Part shown: positions 50,101 through 60,691 of the stretch, piece by piece | Layout of the letters: each line of letters begins with the position of its first letter | Numbering within the stretch: position 1 is the first letter of the stretch | Program-made: the position numbers and the translations under genes | Notes under the pieces: model-generated | The model's database searches: none | Told to the model about the DNA's origin: nothing | What the model saw: only the letters and a program-made list of their open reading frames with translations | Origin: Xenopus tropicalis | Taxonomy: Eukaryota > Chordata > Amphibia > Anura > Pipidae | NCBI RefSeq assembly: GCF_000004195.4 | Contig: NC_030681.2 | Location: 138,511,506 to 138,575,505, forward strand | Direction: 5' to 3' | DNA: 64,000 nt

Positions 50101-53100
50101 GCCAACTTTACTTTTCCATTGGTTTGTTGCTTAATCTCTGTGGCAGCAGCGGCCCATTCAGGCTCTAGACTAAAAAACAAACATGACAATTCATTTGATG
50201 ACAGAATAAGTGGGTCAGTGTAAGGTTAAAAAGACAGTCTGGTGAGTGGAGGAGAGGTCATAATACATACTGGGCCATAAGGAAAGACATACAGGATTAT
50301 GAAGCAGATTATAGGCTTTGATAAAGCAGGTTCAGTCTTAGGCAGGGGTGGCTTAGCATGAAGCGTTAGTCTTGCTTTAAACTGCCACTGGCTTGGGCCA
50401 GTGTGGCTAAGGTTGCAGTTTTAGACTCTTCTTAAGCTACCACTGGCTTGCACAGGCTGGAACAAACTGGGAGGCTGTAGTAGTCCATTACAAAGAAGCA
50501 GGAAGTAAGACATGTAATGCAAATAAAATCCATCCACAGATAACTAAAATGATTTTCAAGTTTACTGTTTACAAAGGGTCAGAGTTCATATCTAATTTTC
50601 TAAATTGTGCTTATTACAGGAGGGGTAGCCTATACTTATAACTTTACGGCCTGACTACTAAGGGTGAAGACACACAGAGCTACTTAGCAGCAGCCACTTG
50701 TCAATGCTACCAAATGCCAGAAAATACCCTGCCATAGACAATACTGGTAAAACAAACAGAAAATTATCAGTAACTAATCAGCATTGTCTATTTCAGTAGC
50801 TGCTACTATTAGCTCTATGTGTTTTCAACCTAAAGGAAATGTATATACCATACAATGGGATGTGGCCGGCCAGTCTGAGAGACTGGCAACTAGAAGCTCA
50901 GCCAGTAACGCCTCCATAGTAGCTAGGAGTAAAAATTCTATATTTATCTCTATAAGCCAATCAAAAGTAAATAGTGGAGGTGATTTATAAACAAAATTAA
51001 TTGTGGTATGATAATGCTGGTTAAGGCAGGGCAGTTAGTTTTTGGCAAGAAGGTTAAGTAATGTTTATGGTTGCAATCAACCTTGTTTGTGCCAAGGCAT
51101 GGCAAGACTTACTTTTTGCAATGGCCACACCAGGGAGCATAAAATTCAACAAACCACACATCATCGCTATTCAGTACATTCTTATCAAATGTGTCGTCCG
51201 TCAGATCAATAACGTCTTTTTTACTCCCACCACCGCTGCTATAGCTCTGTAAAATAAACACAATTATGTTACTATACCGGTAGGAACAATGGTTTAATGG
51301 CAATGATAATATTCATTTAATAAAGCCATAAAGAGAGCTTATGATGCACTCATTAAGTACATATCTGCATTTTAAAAGTAAGGACTTTCTATATTTCTTC
51401 TGTCAGCTGATATATACTTTGTATGCAGCCAAGAATAGCTACCCTAGATACACACAGACTCAGTAAATATGTCACCGCTCTCTCTGACATTGAAATGCAA
51501 AGATGGTAGGCTTTGGGCACACAATAAGCAATATTTGTACTTTAGAATTTAAGTAAAGAAAATTGAATTTATCTATAAATGGTGTATAATCTGCATTACA
51601 GTTGTAAATACTATAGTCAAAAATAAGAGTTTAGTAGGAACACAACTATCCAATTTAGAACAATCCCAGTGTTGGTTGTTGCATGTAACCACTGAAACCC
51701 ACCTGCCTTCCTGAATCAGATCCACCGCTCCTTCCTCCAAGCCTGTCCTTAACAAATGAACGAAGTGAGCTTAATGCGGCATCGATAATGGCATCGGCTG
51801 TCCTTCCACCTGTGAATCATTGCAGAAATGTACACAGAGATTAATGCAAGGGGCAAAAGAAGAGCGCAAGTAAAAGTGAATACGACACTCTGGGGGTGCT
51901 AACAATAATAAGTGAAAGAACGATCAATCATGTTACAGAGAACTGGCAATATCAATAACTGTCCCTTGGCAGGATGTGGGTTCTTTTCTGCACGGTACTA
52001 TCCCTAAACCTTTATTATTCAAAATCACTTTAACCATCAATTCTCCTGCTGGCCTCTGACATTTCCAGGCATTCCCTTCCCTAGCAGCTGGCAATAAGTG
52101 GCCAAATGGAACCAGGCAGCACTAAGTATGCCACCCACAACAGCATTTAATTAATCACCACAAACCCATAACCCGCATTGTGTCTACATCATACACTGTG
52201 AGAGAGTACTATGGGGGGGGAATGCAATTCTATCTTTATGTATTGGTCCCAAATACCTTGATAATCATCTGGTTTGTTCTTATTCGCTCCAAATACTTTG
52301 ATTGTTGGAAAGCCTCGCACTCCATACTGCCCACCCAGTGACTGATGCTGATCAGCATTAACAGCTCCAATTTTCACCACTCCCTGTAACAAACACAAAA
52401 TATCTAAATAAGTTTTGCACTTTTAGCCCAGTAGGCAGGTGTTTAACCAGCTCTTTGCTTTGGACATTGGAAAGCAAAGAGAAAAAAAAAATGTGTGGTA
52501 TTCTGTAATAATACACTGTAGGGCCAAATATGTGAGGACACCACTTCTAATTACCGGAATTGGCAATGATGGGTGAGGCATAAATAGCCAACACTTGTGC
52601 CACCATATCATACAATGATATTCTTGCTTCTTATTTTGTGACAGCAGTTTGGGGAAGGCCCTTTCCTGTTTCAGCACTATAATGTCCATATGCACAAAGT
52701 ACGGACAGTAGAGAAATAGTTCATTGAGATGGGAGTGAAAAAAAACTGCACAGAAACTGGACTGCAACACAACTGAACACCTGTGGGATGTACTGGAATT
52801 CAGATGCGTCAGTTCTGATTGTCAGTGGCCAAAACTTTGACGGAAGCAAATCCTATCAACAATGTGGCAACACCAAGTGGAAAACTTTCCCAGAAGAGGA
52901 AAGGCTGTATATATTAATATCGCTGGCTGTGGAGAAAGATGTTGGACAGACAGGTGTCCCAATGCTTCTGGCCATAATGGGTTTTTATTCTCTGTGCCCT
53001 GTGTTGTGAGCCAGACTGAAAGCTAGCTTGAGACAAGGAAGGTACAGAGAGAACACATTTTATCCACCCATCTGGCTCAAGCGGCACCCCCATTCATTTC

Positions 53101-56015
53101 AAAAGGAAATGGGTGCAGCACTCTGTGCCTTAATTTCAAGTAGAATGTGCTCAATACAAATATAAGGAACAATTTGCTGCTACTTTACTTAAAATATTTA
53201 TGTTTACCTTTAATGCCGTGGCGGCTTTCTTCCAGTCTGGGGTCAGCCTCTGGCAGTGTCCACACCTTTTTGAAAACAAAAAACTTGTAGCACAAATGTT
53301 CTACGGTTTTGTCACACCAGCCACTACTACAGCATTCATATAATAAAGTCTGGGCAGTGATCAGTGCTGCAGCCTCCTCTATTACTACAGTTGACATTTT
53401 TTGAGGTCCCATACAAGCAATTGGCATCTTTTTTTACCCCTGGATTTTTCATTTGTTGAAATGTAAACCCTTTTTGATGCCGTCACCTGGGGAAATGTAA
53501 CATTTGGGTTCCACAGTGCATTCTTTGTCTTTCAGATTTTTTCCATAAACGTACATTGGAAAGTTGTTTAGAATTACATTTTCTATCATTATGCAAGAAA
53601 TTGTTTTGGGTGGAGTTCCCCTTTCTTAAAATGCACCAAAACTGTAACATTTGCCTCAATTTCTGTCTCTTGGCACAATAAACAAGACAGATGTTAATGA
53701 TATAACCCAACCCAAATCCTGAACTACAGCTCCCTACAGACAAAAAAAAGATTCAAACTGGCCAGTTCCCCACCACGTGTTCCCATCTCAAACCATAGCA
53801 GTGATCATTTAGGTCAGGGAGGCCAAATACTCACCAGGGGGCATAAAACTCCACAAGCCATAAACTGTCACTCTGGATAACTTCTTTATTAAAGTTGCTG
53901 GGTGTCAACTCGATCACATCGTCACTGGGTGAGTACATGGCACTTGCAGCCATAAACAGTGTGCAGGCCACTGCACCTACATGAAAGGGACAGGGGAACA
54001 ATTTAGTTTCAAAGAGGTTAAATGGACCTTATTCAGCTTGCCAATAAACATGCTACACACATTCACAAATCTTTCTATCAGATGCCGATTACAAGCAACT
54101 CAGTACTGATAAAGGGCAGGTATAGATTGCTAGCAATTTAACCTCAATCTGTTGCTGAACCACAGCTTCCAGAACTGCAGAATATGTTGATGTTTTATAA
54201 ATACATGTTAACAATAATGTCTTTACTGCTCTTCCCTCCCAACCATGTGTATTATGGCAGTTGTTGATGAAGGCTGTAATGAACTGAAGTGAGGAGTTTC
54301 CTTTGCATCCGACCTGTTTCTCATTGTTTGGACACAGTATCACCAGGAAGTGCTGGCCAATTGCTTGCAATTAGTATGTTTAGTTAAGGCTGCCTCCTAG
54401 CAACTTATAATGGGACAGTGCTCCACAAACAGGATCATTCCATCTTAAAAACACTAAAGGGAGTCTTGTAATTATTAGAGCATGTGTCAATGAATTGCAC
54501 TGGGTCTCTCTGTGGGGTTGCAATACCTCACAGCCAATGGAAAGCACTGCGTTCCCAACTTGATACGTCAGGGTAACTCAGCATTCTAGCCAGTGTCACA
54601 ACTAGAGGTTTCTGGGCCCCACTGCAACATCACTTTAGGGCCCCATTTACATATGCTGAAACTGCTAATCAATTAGTGCCCAACTGACCCCCTATACCAC
54701 TTGGAACCCCAACAGTCAGAGTCTGCTTCATCTACAGCTGCACCCATGATTCTACCAACAAGACTACAGTATGAGAATGGTCAGTACTTCAGCCACCAGT
54801 TCTGTTTCACATGATCCAATACAGAACGGGCCCATTTCCCATGTTCCATACAGAACAGGCCCATTTCCCATGTTCCATACAGAACGGGCCCATTTCCCAT
54901 GTTCCATACAGAACGGGCCCATTTCCCATGTTCCATACAGAACGGGCCCATTTCCCATGTTCCATACAGAACGGGCCCATTTCCCATGTTCCATACAGAA
55001 CGGGCCCATTTCCCATGTTCCATACAGAACGGGCCCATTTCCCATGTTCCATACAGAACGGGCCCATTTCCCATGTTCCATACAGAACGGGCCCATTTCC
55101 CATGTTCCATACAGAACGGGCCCATTTCCCATGTTCCATACAGAACGGGCCCATTTCCCATGTTCCATACAGAACGGGCCCATTTCCCATGTTCCATACA
55201 GAACGGGCCCATTTCCCATGTTCCATACAGAACGGGCCCATTTCCCATGTTCCATACAGAACGGGCCCATTTCCCATGTTCCATACAAAACGGGCCCATT
55301 TCCCATGTTCCATACAGAACGGGCCCATTTCCCATGTTCCATACAGAACGGGCCCATTTCCCATGTTCCATACAGAACGGGCCCATTTCACATGTTCCAT
55401 ACAGAACGGGCCCATTTCACATGTTCCATACAGAACGGGCCCATTTCCCATGTTCCATACAGAATGGGCTCATTCACATGTTCCATACAGAACGGGCCCA
55501 TTTCCCATGTTCCATACAGAATGGGCTCATTCACATGTTCCATACAGAACGGGCCCATTTCCCATGTTCCATACAGAATGGGCTCATTCACAGGGGCAGG
55601 TAACTATAGAGAAAGCAGACCCTGTGACTGCTGAGGACCCAGGGGGTATTGGGGGTCCAGTTAGGACACAGACTAATGCTCAGTATCAGGCAAAGTTAAT
55701 GAAAAATGCCCTAAAATGATTTCTAGTTACACCACTGACTGTGCATGGAAAAGGCCCCAGAACATTTGCTGTCTATAGTAAGATACTGTATGGGAAAGCA
55801 GCCCAGCCATTTAATGCAAGTGAATAATGAGAAATAGGTGCGCCAGAGCCCGGCAGGCTAGCCTGTTACTCTCCCTGCAGAGTTAAACTTTAACTCCCAG
55901 GCCGTAGGAGGATGCCGGCACTCTGAAAGCTACGGTTACACGCTGCTATGGGGTTACCTAACTGTATGTACCGTGAGAATGAATCCAGTCTCTTACCAAG
56001 AACTGCCCTGGCCAT
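47102..56015 (-). CDS. pdia6: Protein disulfide isomerase A6 (P5), complete
   Basis: ER-luminal thiol oxidoreductase that makes, breaks and rearranges disulfides in secretory proteins. Thirteen minus-strand exons join in frame to 441 residues plus TGA; human P5 is about 440. A hydrophobic signal peptide occupies residues 1 to about 20 ([19 protein letters not shown]). Thioredoxin domain a has W-CGHC with cysteines at 55 and 58; domain a' has CGHC at 191 and 194. A Ser/Gly-rich linker (about 141-159) separates them. A redox-inactive b-type region (about 270-400) follows, then an acidic tail with [12 protein letters not shown]. The C-terminus is KDEL, the ER retrieval signal. It converges on atp6v1c2. 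Two ERSE-like motifs lie upstream of the start. Intron 1 holds a 29-bp minisatellite. Confidence 0.97.
47492..47835. mobile_element. T2/Kolobok-like MITE, ends eroded
   Basis: Contains gctatctggttgctagggcc, gtaacaataataaaattgta and tggggtcagtgacccccat, core modules of the 9201-9665 family. In pdia6 intron 12. Confidence 0.6.
48069..48165 (-). CDS. pdia6: pdia6 exon 12
   Basis: Encodes [20 protein letters not shown] and then [12 protein letters not shown]. Acceptor TTTAG, donor GTAAGG, phase 0. Confidence 0.96.
48283..48441 (-). CDS. pdia6: pdia6 exon 11
   Basis: Starts [20 protein letters not shown] and continues [20 protein letters not shown] to GINEFL. The acceptor TATAAG has a weak pyrimidine tract, but frame and homology fix it. 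Confidence 0.95.
49052..49124 (-). CDS. pdia6: pdia6 exon 10
   Basis: Encodes [20 protein letters not shown] and then KMW with a split Gly. Acceptor ACCAG, donor GTAAGG. Confidence 0.94.
49269..49353 (-). CDS. pdia6: pdia6 exon 9
   Basis: Encodes [20 protein letters not shown] and then VLPHILDT plus one base. Acceptor TTCAG, donor GTAAGC. Confidence 0.95.
49515..49655 (-). CDS. pdia6: pdia6 exon 8
   Basis: Encodes [20 protein letters not shown] and continues [19 protein letters not shown] to PPPEIYE. 47 codons, phase 0 on both sides. Acceptor CATAG, donor GTACTG. Confidence 0.96.
50055..50169 (-). CDS. pdia6: pdia6 exon 7
   Basis: Encodes [20 protein letters not shown] and then [18 protein letters not shown]. 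Acceptor TTTTAG, donor GTGAGT, phase 0. Confidence 0.96.
51113..51246 (-). CDS. pdia6: pdia6 exon 6 (second CGHC)
   Basis: Starts [20 protein letters not shown] and ends [12 protein letters not shown] plus two bases. Carries both active-site cysteines of domain a'. Acceptor TTACAG, donor GTAAGT. Confidence 0.96.
51703..51809 (-). CDS. pdia6: pdia6 exon 5
   Basis: Encodes [20 protein letters not shown] and then [15 protein letters not shown], the end of domain a and the start of the Ser/Gly linker. Donor GTGGGT, phase 0. Confidence 0.95.
52257..52383 (-). CDS. pdia6: pdia6 exon 4
   Basis: Starts [20 protein letters not shown] and then [12 protein letters not shown], with the cis-proline region GFPT. 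Ends NKPDDYQ plus one base. Donor GTATTT. Confidence 0.95.
52489..53015 (+). mobile_element. Internally deleted Tc1/mariner-like transposon
   Basis: A Tc1-type end (gggccaaatatgtgaggaca) runs into the transposase C-terminal region: the stretch cagtttggggaaggcccttt and the readings EHLWDV-like and FPEEERL-like are recognisable, with frame breaks. It ends near ggtgtcccaatgcttctggc. Most of the transposase is missing. In pdia6 intron 3. Confidence 0.6.
53208..53265 (-). CDS. pdia6: pdia6 exon 3 (first CGHC)
   Basis: Encodes [19 protein letters not shown] right after the split Trp. The active-site cysteines of domain a are here. Donor GTAAAC, phase 0. Confidence 0.96.
53835..53976 (-). CDS. pdia6: pdia6 exon 2
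   Basis: Completes the signal peptide and runs into thioredoxin domain a: [18 protein letters not shown] then [11 protein letters not shown] plus a split Trp. Acceptor TGTAG, donor GTGAGT. Confidence 0.96.
54811..55590. repeat. 29-bp minisatellite in pdia6 intron 1 (about 27 units)
   Basis: The unit runs cagaacgggcccatttccca then tgttccata, 29 bp. Most units from 54820 to 55380 are identical, so homogenisation is recent. From about 55440 the array alternates the 29-bp unit with a 28-bp variant (cagaatgggctcattcacat), making 57-bp dimers. Open frames of 200-300 codons on both strands come from the repeat. Confidence 0.95.
55591..55996. other. Remainder of pdia6 intron 1 near exon 1
   Basis: GC content rises toward exon 1. 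I see no element or exon. Confidence 0.5.
55997..56015 (-). CDS. pdia6: pdia6 exon 1 (start codon, 19 nt coding)
   Basis: Encodes MARAVL plus one base of Gly, then donor GTAAGA. It opens the signal peptide. The first ATG downstream of the presumed promoter is used. Confidence 0.92.
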
Positions 56016-56142
56016 CCTTGCACCTTGCCCTGTGCACTTCCGCCGCTCCTGCTGCTTCTATCAAGATCCTAACCCTCCGCCGGCTCTCGCTTATCTGCCC
56101 TACACCGCTTCACAAGCACAGAGCTAAGCGATCGCCTTCCGC

Positions 56143-56161
56143 CGTGTCCACCTCCTATTGG
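56143..56161 (-). promoter_or_regulatory. ERSE-like element upstream of pdia6 (CCAAT-N9-ACACG)
   Basis: CCAAT, nine bases, then ACACG on the pdia6 strand about 130 bp upstream of its ATG. The ER stress element consensus is CCAAT-N9-CCACG (NF-Y plus ATF6), so one of ten fixed bases differs. PDIA6 is a known unfolded-protein-response target, which fits. Function is inferred. Confidence 0.55.
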
Positions 56162-56259
56162 TTCCCCCGGAGGTACCATTATTAGGATAAACCAATCAGG
56201 AGCCGACGGGTAGCGCAGCCGCCGATGACTCTTTTCCCTGCGCTCTTCGGCCAGAAGGA

Positions 56260-56278
56260 CCTGGAGGAATGCTATTGG
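56260..56278 (-). promoter_or_regulatory. Second ERSE-like element (CCAAT-N9-CCAGG)
   Basis: A second CCAAT with the exact nine-base spacing to CCAGG, again one mismatch from CCACG. About 250 bp upstream of the pdia6 ATG on the same strand. Confidence 0.45.
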
Positions 56279-56289
56279 TTGGCTTCGTG

Positions 56290-56297
56290 TGACGTAG
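56290..56297 (+). promoter_or_regulatory. CRE/UPRE-like TGACGTAG
   Basis: TGACGTAG close to the ATF/CREB core and to the UPRE core TGACGTGG bound by XBP1/ATF6. It sits just beyond the second ERSE-like motif in the pdia6 upstream region. Single-motif evidence only. Confidence 0.35.
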
Positions 56298-56379
56298 TTA
56301 ATGGGCTGAGCCTGAAACCTCCTTCCTGAGCCGGGATCTGTCAATGTACAGAAGTGGAAGCGATTTAGGAATGGTGAGT

Positions 56380-57009
56380 GAGGCGTGGCCGTTGCTAATG
56401 TAAAACTCGTAACTACCAATCTGCGCTTGGCTTAGGTATTTGTACTAAGCATGAAAGCTGATGTCTGATTGGCTAAGAGGGATAATGTACTGGTTGCGCT
56501 TTCTTTGCGTGAAATTTGCCTTGAAATTAACTTGTTTGGCGTACCCAGCAGAATTATAAGGTAGATGGATTGCAGCTAGCCTTTTTTTATGAATTTTTGG
56601 GGGGGATTTATATACAATTTCTCTCAGGCTTGGAATTTAAACTTTTACCTGGTTGTTAAAGTTAATAGAGAGCTGGAAAGTAAGTGTAGCAATAAAACTG
56701 AAGCCGAGTCAGCGAGCACCATTGAAACCATATAATATAAATAAACCATTGGAAGAGTTGCTTAGACTAGACCCATCTGACATAAAATGCTAAAAAGTAA
56801 TGTAAAGGTAAGCTTCCCCTTTAAATACAGACATTCAGCTTGACATGATTTTTTTGTCTATGCTTTTGTGTCCCTAATGGTAAGGGCAGTATTCCTGCTG
56901 TAGGACAATCTGTAGCCATTAGTAACTGCATTAATCATTTCACTCTTCGCTACTGTCTGTATTGAAAGCCCAATAAATGTGCAGCATCACTGGTTCTCTT
57001 TCCCCCATC
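56380..57009. other. Upstream flank of pdia6
   Basis: Contains a partial T2-like MITE ending near 56823 (gtaagcttcccctttaa). No gene seen. Confidence 0.5.
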
Positions 57010-57925
57010 CAACGCCCACATTGTTCCCGAGGTATCTATAACGGTTAACAATTCTACCATCACCCCATCTTCCCAGGCCCGGTGCCTTGGGGTTATCCTT
57101 GATTCTGCCCTGTCCTTCACTCCTCATATCCAATCACTTATCAAATCATGTCACTTTCACCTAAGAAATGTCTCCAAAATACGATCATTTATCACCCAAG
57201 ATGCTGCCAAAATACTTATTCTCTCTCTTATAATATCCCGCCTGGACTACTGTAACTCCCTACTAATTGGCCTTCCCCTCCAAAGACTGTCCCCTCTCCA
57301 GTCCATAATGAATACTGCTGCCAGGCTCATACACCTCTCCAACCGCTCCTCCTCTGCCGTGCCACTCTGCCAATCCCTGCACTGGCTTCCCCTACCATCC
57401 AGGATAAAATTCAAACTAATGACTCTCACATTCAAAGCAGCCCATAACTCTGTCCCACCCTACATCTCTGAACTAATCTCTAGGTACCATCCAAGCCTCT
57501 TGTTACGCTCCTCTACTGAACTCCTCTCTCATTCCCTCCTCACACACTCGCATTCAAGACTTTGCAAGGGCTGCCCCCCTTCTCAGGAATTCGCTCCCAC
57601 AAACTGTCAGACTTTCTCCCAATCTCTCTGCCTTCAAGAGATCTCTAAAAACACATTTATTCAGAGAAGCCTACCCTAATCTAGTTTAGCAATACCCTGT
57701 ACCTCTCACAACTCTGGTCATGCCCATTCCCACACCTTGTGTCTCAACCCTTTCTCCTTGTAGATTGTAAGCTCTTTTGGGCAGGGCCCTCTTCACCTCT
57801 TGTATCAGTTATTGGTTGCTTTATATGTTACTCTGTATGTCCAATGTATGAAACCCACTTATTGTACAGCGCTGCGGAATATGTTGGCGCTTTATAAATA
57901 AATGTTAATAATAATAATAATCAGT
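57010..57925 (+). mobile_element. L2-like LINE, 5'-truncated 3' end
   Basis: Frames read LGVILDSALSFTPHIQSLIK, SRLDYCNSLL and then AARLIHLSNRSSSAVPLCQS and LHWLPLPSRIKFK, the C-terminal part of a LINE reverse transcriptase ORF of L2-like type. Frameshifts are present. The 3' tail has tacagcgctgcggaatatgt and (TAA)n. Confidence 0.75.
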
Positions 57926-57981
57926 TCATCACCTAGAGAAGATTTTCGGGGCTGTGGTTCCCTGCAAAGGCCAAGTGAGTC

Positions 57982-59450
57982 GTGTGATTATTATTATTAA
58001 CATTTATTTATAAAGCGCTAACATATTCCGCAGCGCTGTACAATAAGTGGGGTTTACACATTGAGGAAAACTCTGTTTTTAAATGGATTAATAAAGACCT
58101 GTTCTTAGCATCACTTCTTTGTCTGGAGCGCGTGGAGTTCTTTTCATTTTTGTGTATGACGTTCTCCTCCATCTACGGGTTCGGGGCCCCGAGCACCCGG
58201 ACCACTTCAGGACTTTGGTGAGCGTGTTTGACTCTTGATTTAAATTTTGACTTTTTACATGCTTCTGGATTCATGATTCACTTGTGAGAGGTTCGGGGTT
58301 TGCACACCCGGGCCTTGATGATTTATCGGGTATGAGCTATTGCCATTATTCCTAACAGAAACTGTCATAGCTTATTCCTTATGTTAATAGTTTCATCTTT
58401 TTGATTCATTCAATTTGGGTGTTTTGGGTATATTGAGGGTTCATACATTGGAGATACAGAGTAACATATAGGGCCCTGCCTAAAAGAGCTTACAATCTAC
58501 AAGGGTTGAGACACAAGGCATGGGAATGGGCAAGATCAGAGAGGTGTGGCACGGGTTATTGTTTTTAGCAGCACACTGAGGTTATGTTAACCTAGATTAG
58601 GGTAAGCTTCTCTAAATAAATGCGTTTTTAGAGATCTTCTGAAGGCAGAGAGAGCGGGAGAAAGTCTGACAGATTGTGGGAGGGAATTCCAGAGAAGGGG
58701 GGCAACCCTTGCAAAGTCTTGAATGCGAGCGTGTGAGGAGGGAATGAGAGTTGAGGAGCAGGTCAGTAGAGGAGCATAAAAAGCGGGTTGGTTGGTACCT
58801 ACAGATAAGTTGGGGCAGAGTTATGAACTGCTTTGAATGTGAGAGTCATTAATTGAAATTTTATCCTGGATGGTAGGGGAAGCCAGTGCAGGGATTGGCA
58901 GAGTGGCACAGCAGGGGAGGAGCGGTTGGAGAGGTGTATGAGCCTGGCAGCAGTATTCATTATGGACTGGAGAGGGGACAGTCTTTGGAGGGGAAGGCCA
59001 ATTAACAGGGAGTTACAGTAGTCCAGGCAAGATATTATAAGAGAGTGAATAAGTATTTTGGCAGCATCTTGGGTGATAAATGATCGTATTTTGGAAATAT
59101 TTCTTAGGTCAAAGTGACATGATTTGATAAGTGATTGGATATGAGGAGTGAAGGAAAGGGCAGAATCGAGGATAACCCCAAGGCACCGGGCCTGGGAAGA
59201 TGGGTGATGGTAGAATTGTTAACCGTTATAGATACCTCGGGAACAATGTGGTTGTTGGATGGGGGAAAGAGAACCAATTCAGTCTTAGAGAGGTTTAATT
59301 TAAGGTAAAGTTGGGACATCCAAATAGGGATAGGGGACAAGCAGGAAGAGACACGAGTTAGGAGCTCTGGTGATTGTTCTAGATGTCCCAGCAGCAAAGT
59401 GGGTGTAATGGAAGTGTGACCTGCCCAAAATGAAGTGAGCAAAGTGCAAT
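57982..59450 (-). mobile_element. L2-like LINE, inverted partner, interrupted
   Basis: Reverse-complement copy of the element at 57010-57925, tail to tail, extending further 5'. Matching blocks include cagcgctgtacaataagtgg and ccaaggcaccgggcctggga. Split by an insert at about 58067-58440. Confidence 0.75.
58067..58440. mobile_element. Unidentified insert within the minus LINE copy
   Basis: Non-LINE sequence with a degenerate duplication of the target at its edges (ggggtttacacattga and gggttcatacattgg). Contains two similar modules, gggttcggggcc and ggttcggggtttgc. Not recognised. Confidence 0.5.
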
Positions 59451-59849
59451 TTCAAGTGCAGTTGCCATGTTTTTTTCTCACAGTGCAATGTTCTTTCCCA
59501 GAATCTGCCATCATTGCAGTCGCAAAGGAACTATGCTCTTGATGCAGTTGTGCAGCGCCTACTACAATTACATCCGATTTGCCAAAATTAATGCAACTGC
59601 ACGTGCAGACTTTTGCAAAATGGGTATAATTCCACTGAATATTGTCAAAGACTATCTGCCGTCATTTGTGGTGTTTGATGTGCAAGTGTCATGTTCTTTC
59701 TGTGCAACTGAACTGCAGCGATTGATGTAGGGCACTGAGAGAAATAAAATGTAGCTACAATCAACCTGGCCTATCCAACAGTTTATCCTTGACACCCCGA
59801 AACTACCTCCTGGTCTGGAGGTGGCAGGAGCTCCAGGGTTTCCTTGCAT

Positions 59850-60190
59850 CAATAGGTGCCAAAATGTTAGGTATCCCACAGTCACTTTAATCACTTACCT
59901 TTTACCCCGGGCTGGTGCCCCTGTGAGAAGAAAACCGCCCCAGCCCGCGGTACCTGCAGTGACTGTCTCCTGTTCCTTCTTCTGTCTTAACGCACTTGCG
60001 CAGTAGAGTGAAATGGCAGCTCTTTCACTGTACTGTGCATGCGCTGGCCCCGGGATTCAGAGGAAAGAAGGAAGAGGAAACACTCGCTGCAGCTACCCCG
60101 GACTGGTGCGGGTTTTTCCTACCAGTAAGTGATTAAAGTCACTGGGGGGGGGGGTGCGTAAAATTTTTACCTTTCCTTCTCCTTTAAATT
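59850..60190. mobile_element. GC-rich palindromic MITE related to 38938-39345
   Basis: Shares gtgccaaaatgttag, accccgggctggtgcccctg and the cactgtactgtgcatgcgc-type core with the element at 38938. The right end cctttccttctcctttaa matches its TTAA terminus. Confidence 0.6.
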
Positions 60191-60691
60191 TAATAGACCA
60201 TTACTTCCATTTGGGGGAGGAGATTGTGTGAGCTTAGTAAAATAAACAACTCAAAAGAAATAGGAGAAATATGGCTTAAATGGTGTAAACAGACCTTTCA
60301 TATATAGGGCCTCATTTACTAGCAAACACAGACCAATCAGGTGACCATACATAGGCCAACATTAACTGCTTGCTCAGACGCTCCAGTGGACAGTAGAATT
60401 AACCAGCCTTGCCAGTAAGTTACCAGCTAGGGGACAGCACTGGCATTAAAAATTTAGTAAATTTGTAATACTCAATAAATTCCTTCCTTTCATCACCTTC
60501 TCCACTGCCAATCAGCCTTTATAGTTACAGGCCCACCTCTGCCCTGCCTATTTCCCCACCCAGTTCGTCCATTCGCCCATCCGCACCACCCCCCAAATGA
60601 CTTTACATCCAGCACCCAACCTAAAGGCCTGTGCTACAAACAAACCCTAGAGGACAGTTGGGCTCTCATTGGCCTGTGTATGGGTCCTGCT

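Noticed and set aside
54771..55719. Open frames of 197-302 codons on both strands
   Set aside because: They come entirely from the 29-bp minisatellite, whose unit lacks stops in all frames. The predicted protein is a 29-residue repeat with no splice or family support, inside a pdia6 intron.
56192..56210. Third CCAAT as an ERSE on the plus strand
   Set aside because: Nine bases after CCAAT the sequence is ACGGG, too far from CCACG.
57308..57679. 123-codon plus-strand frame as a gene
   Set aside because: It is the C-terminal part of an L2-like LINE ORF, frameshifted from its upstream portion.
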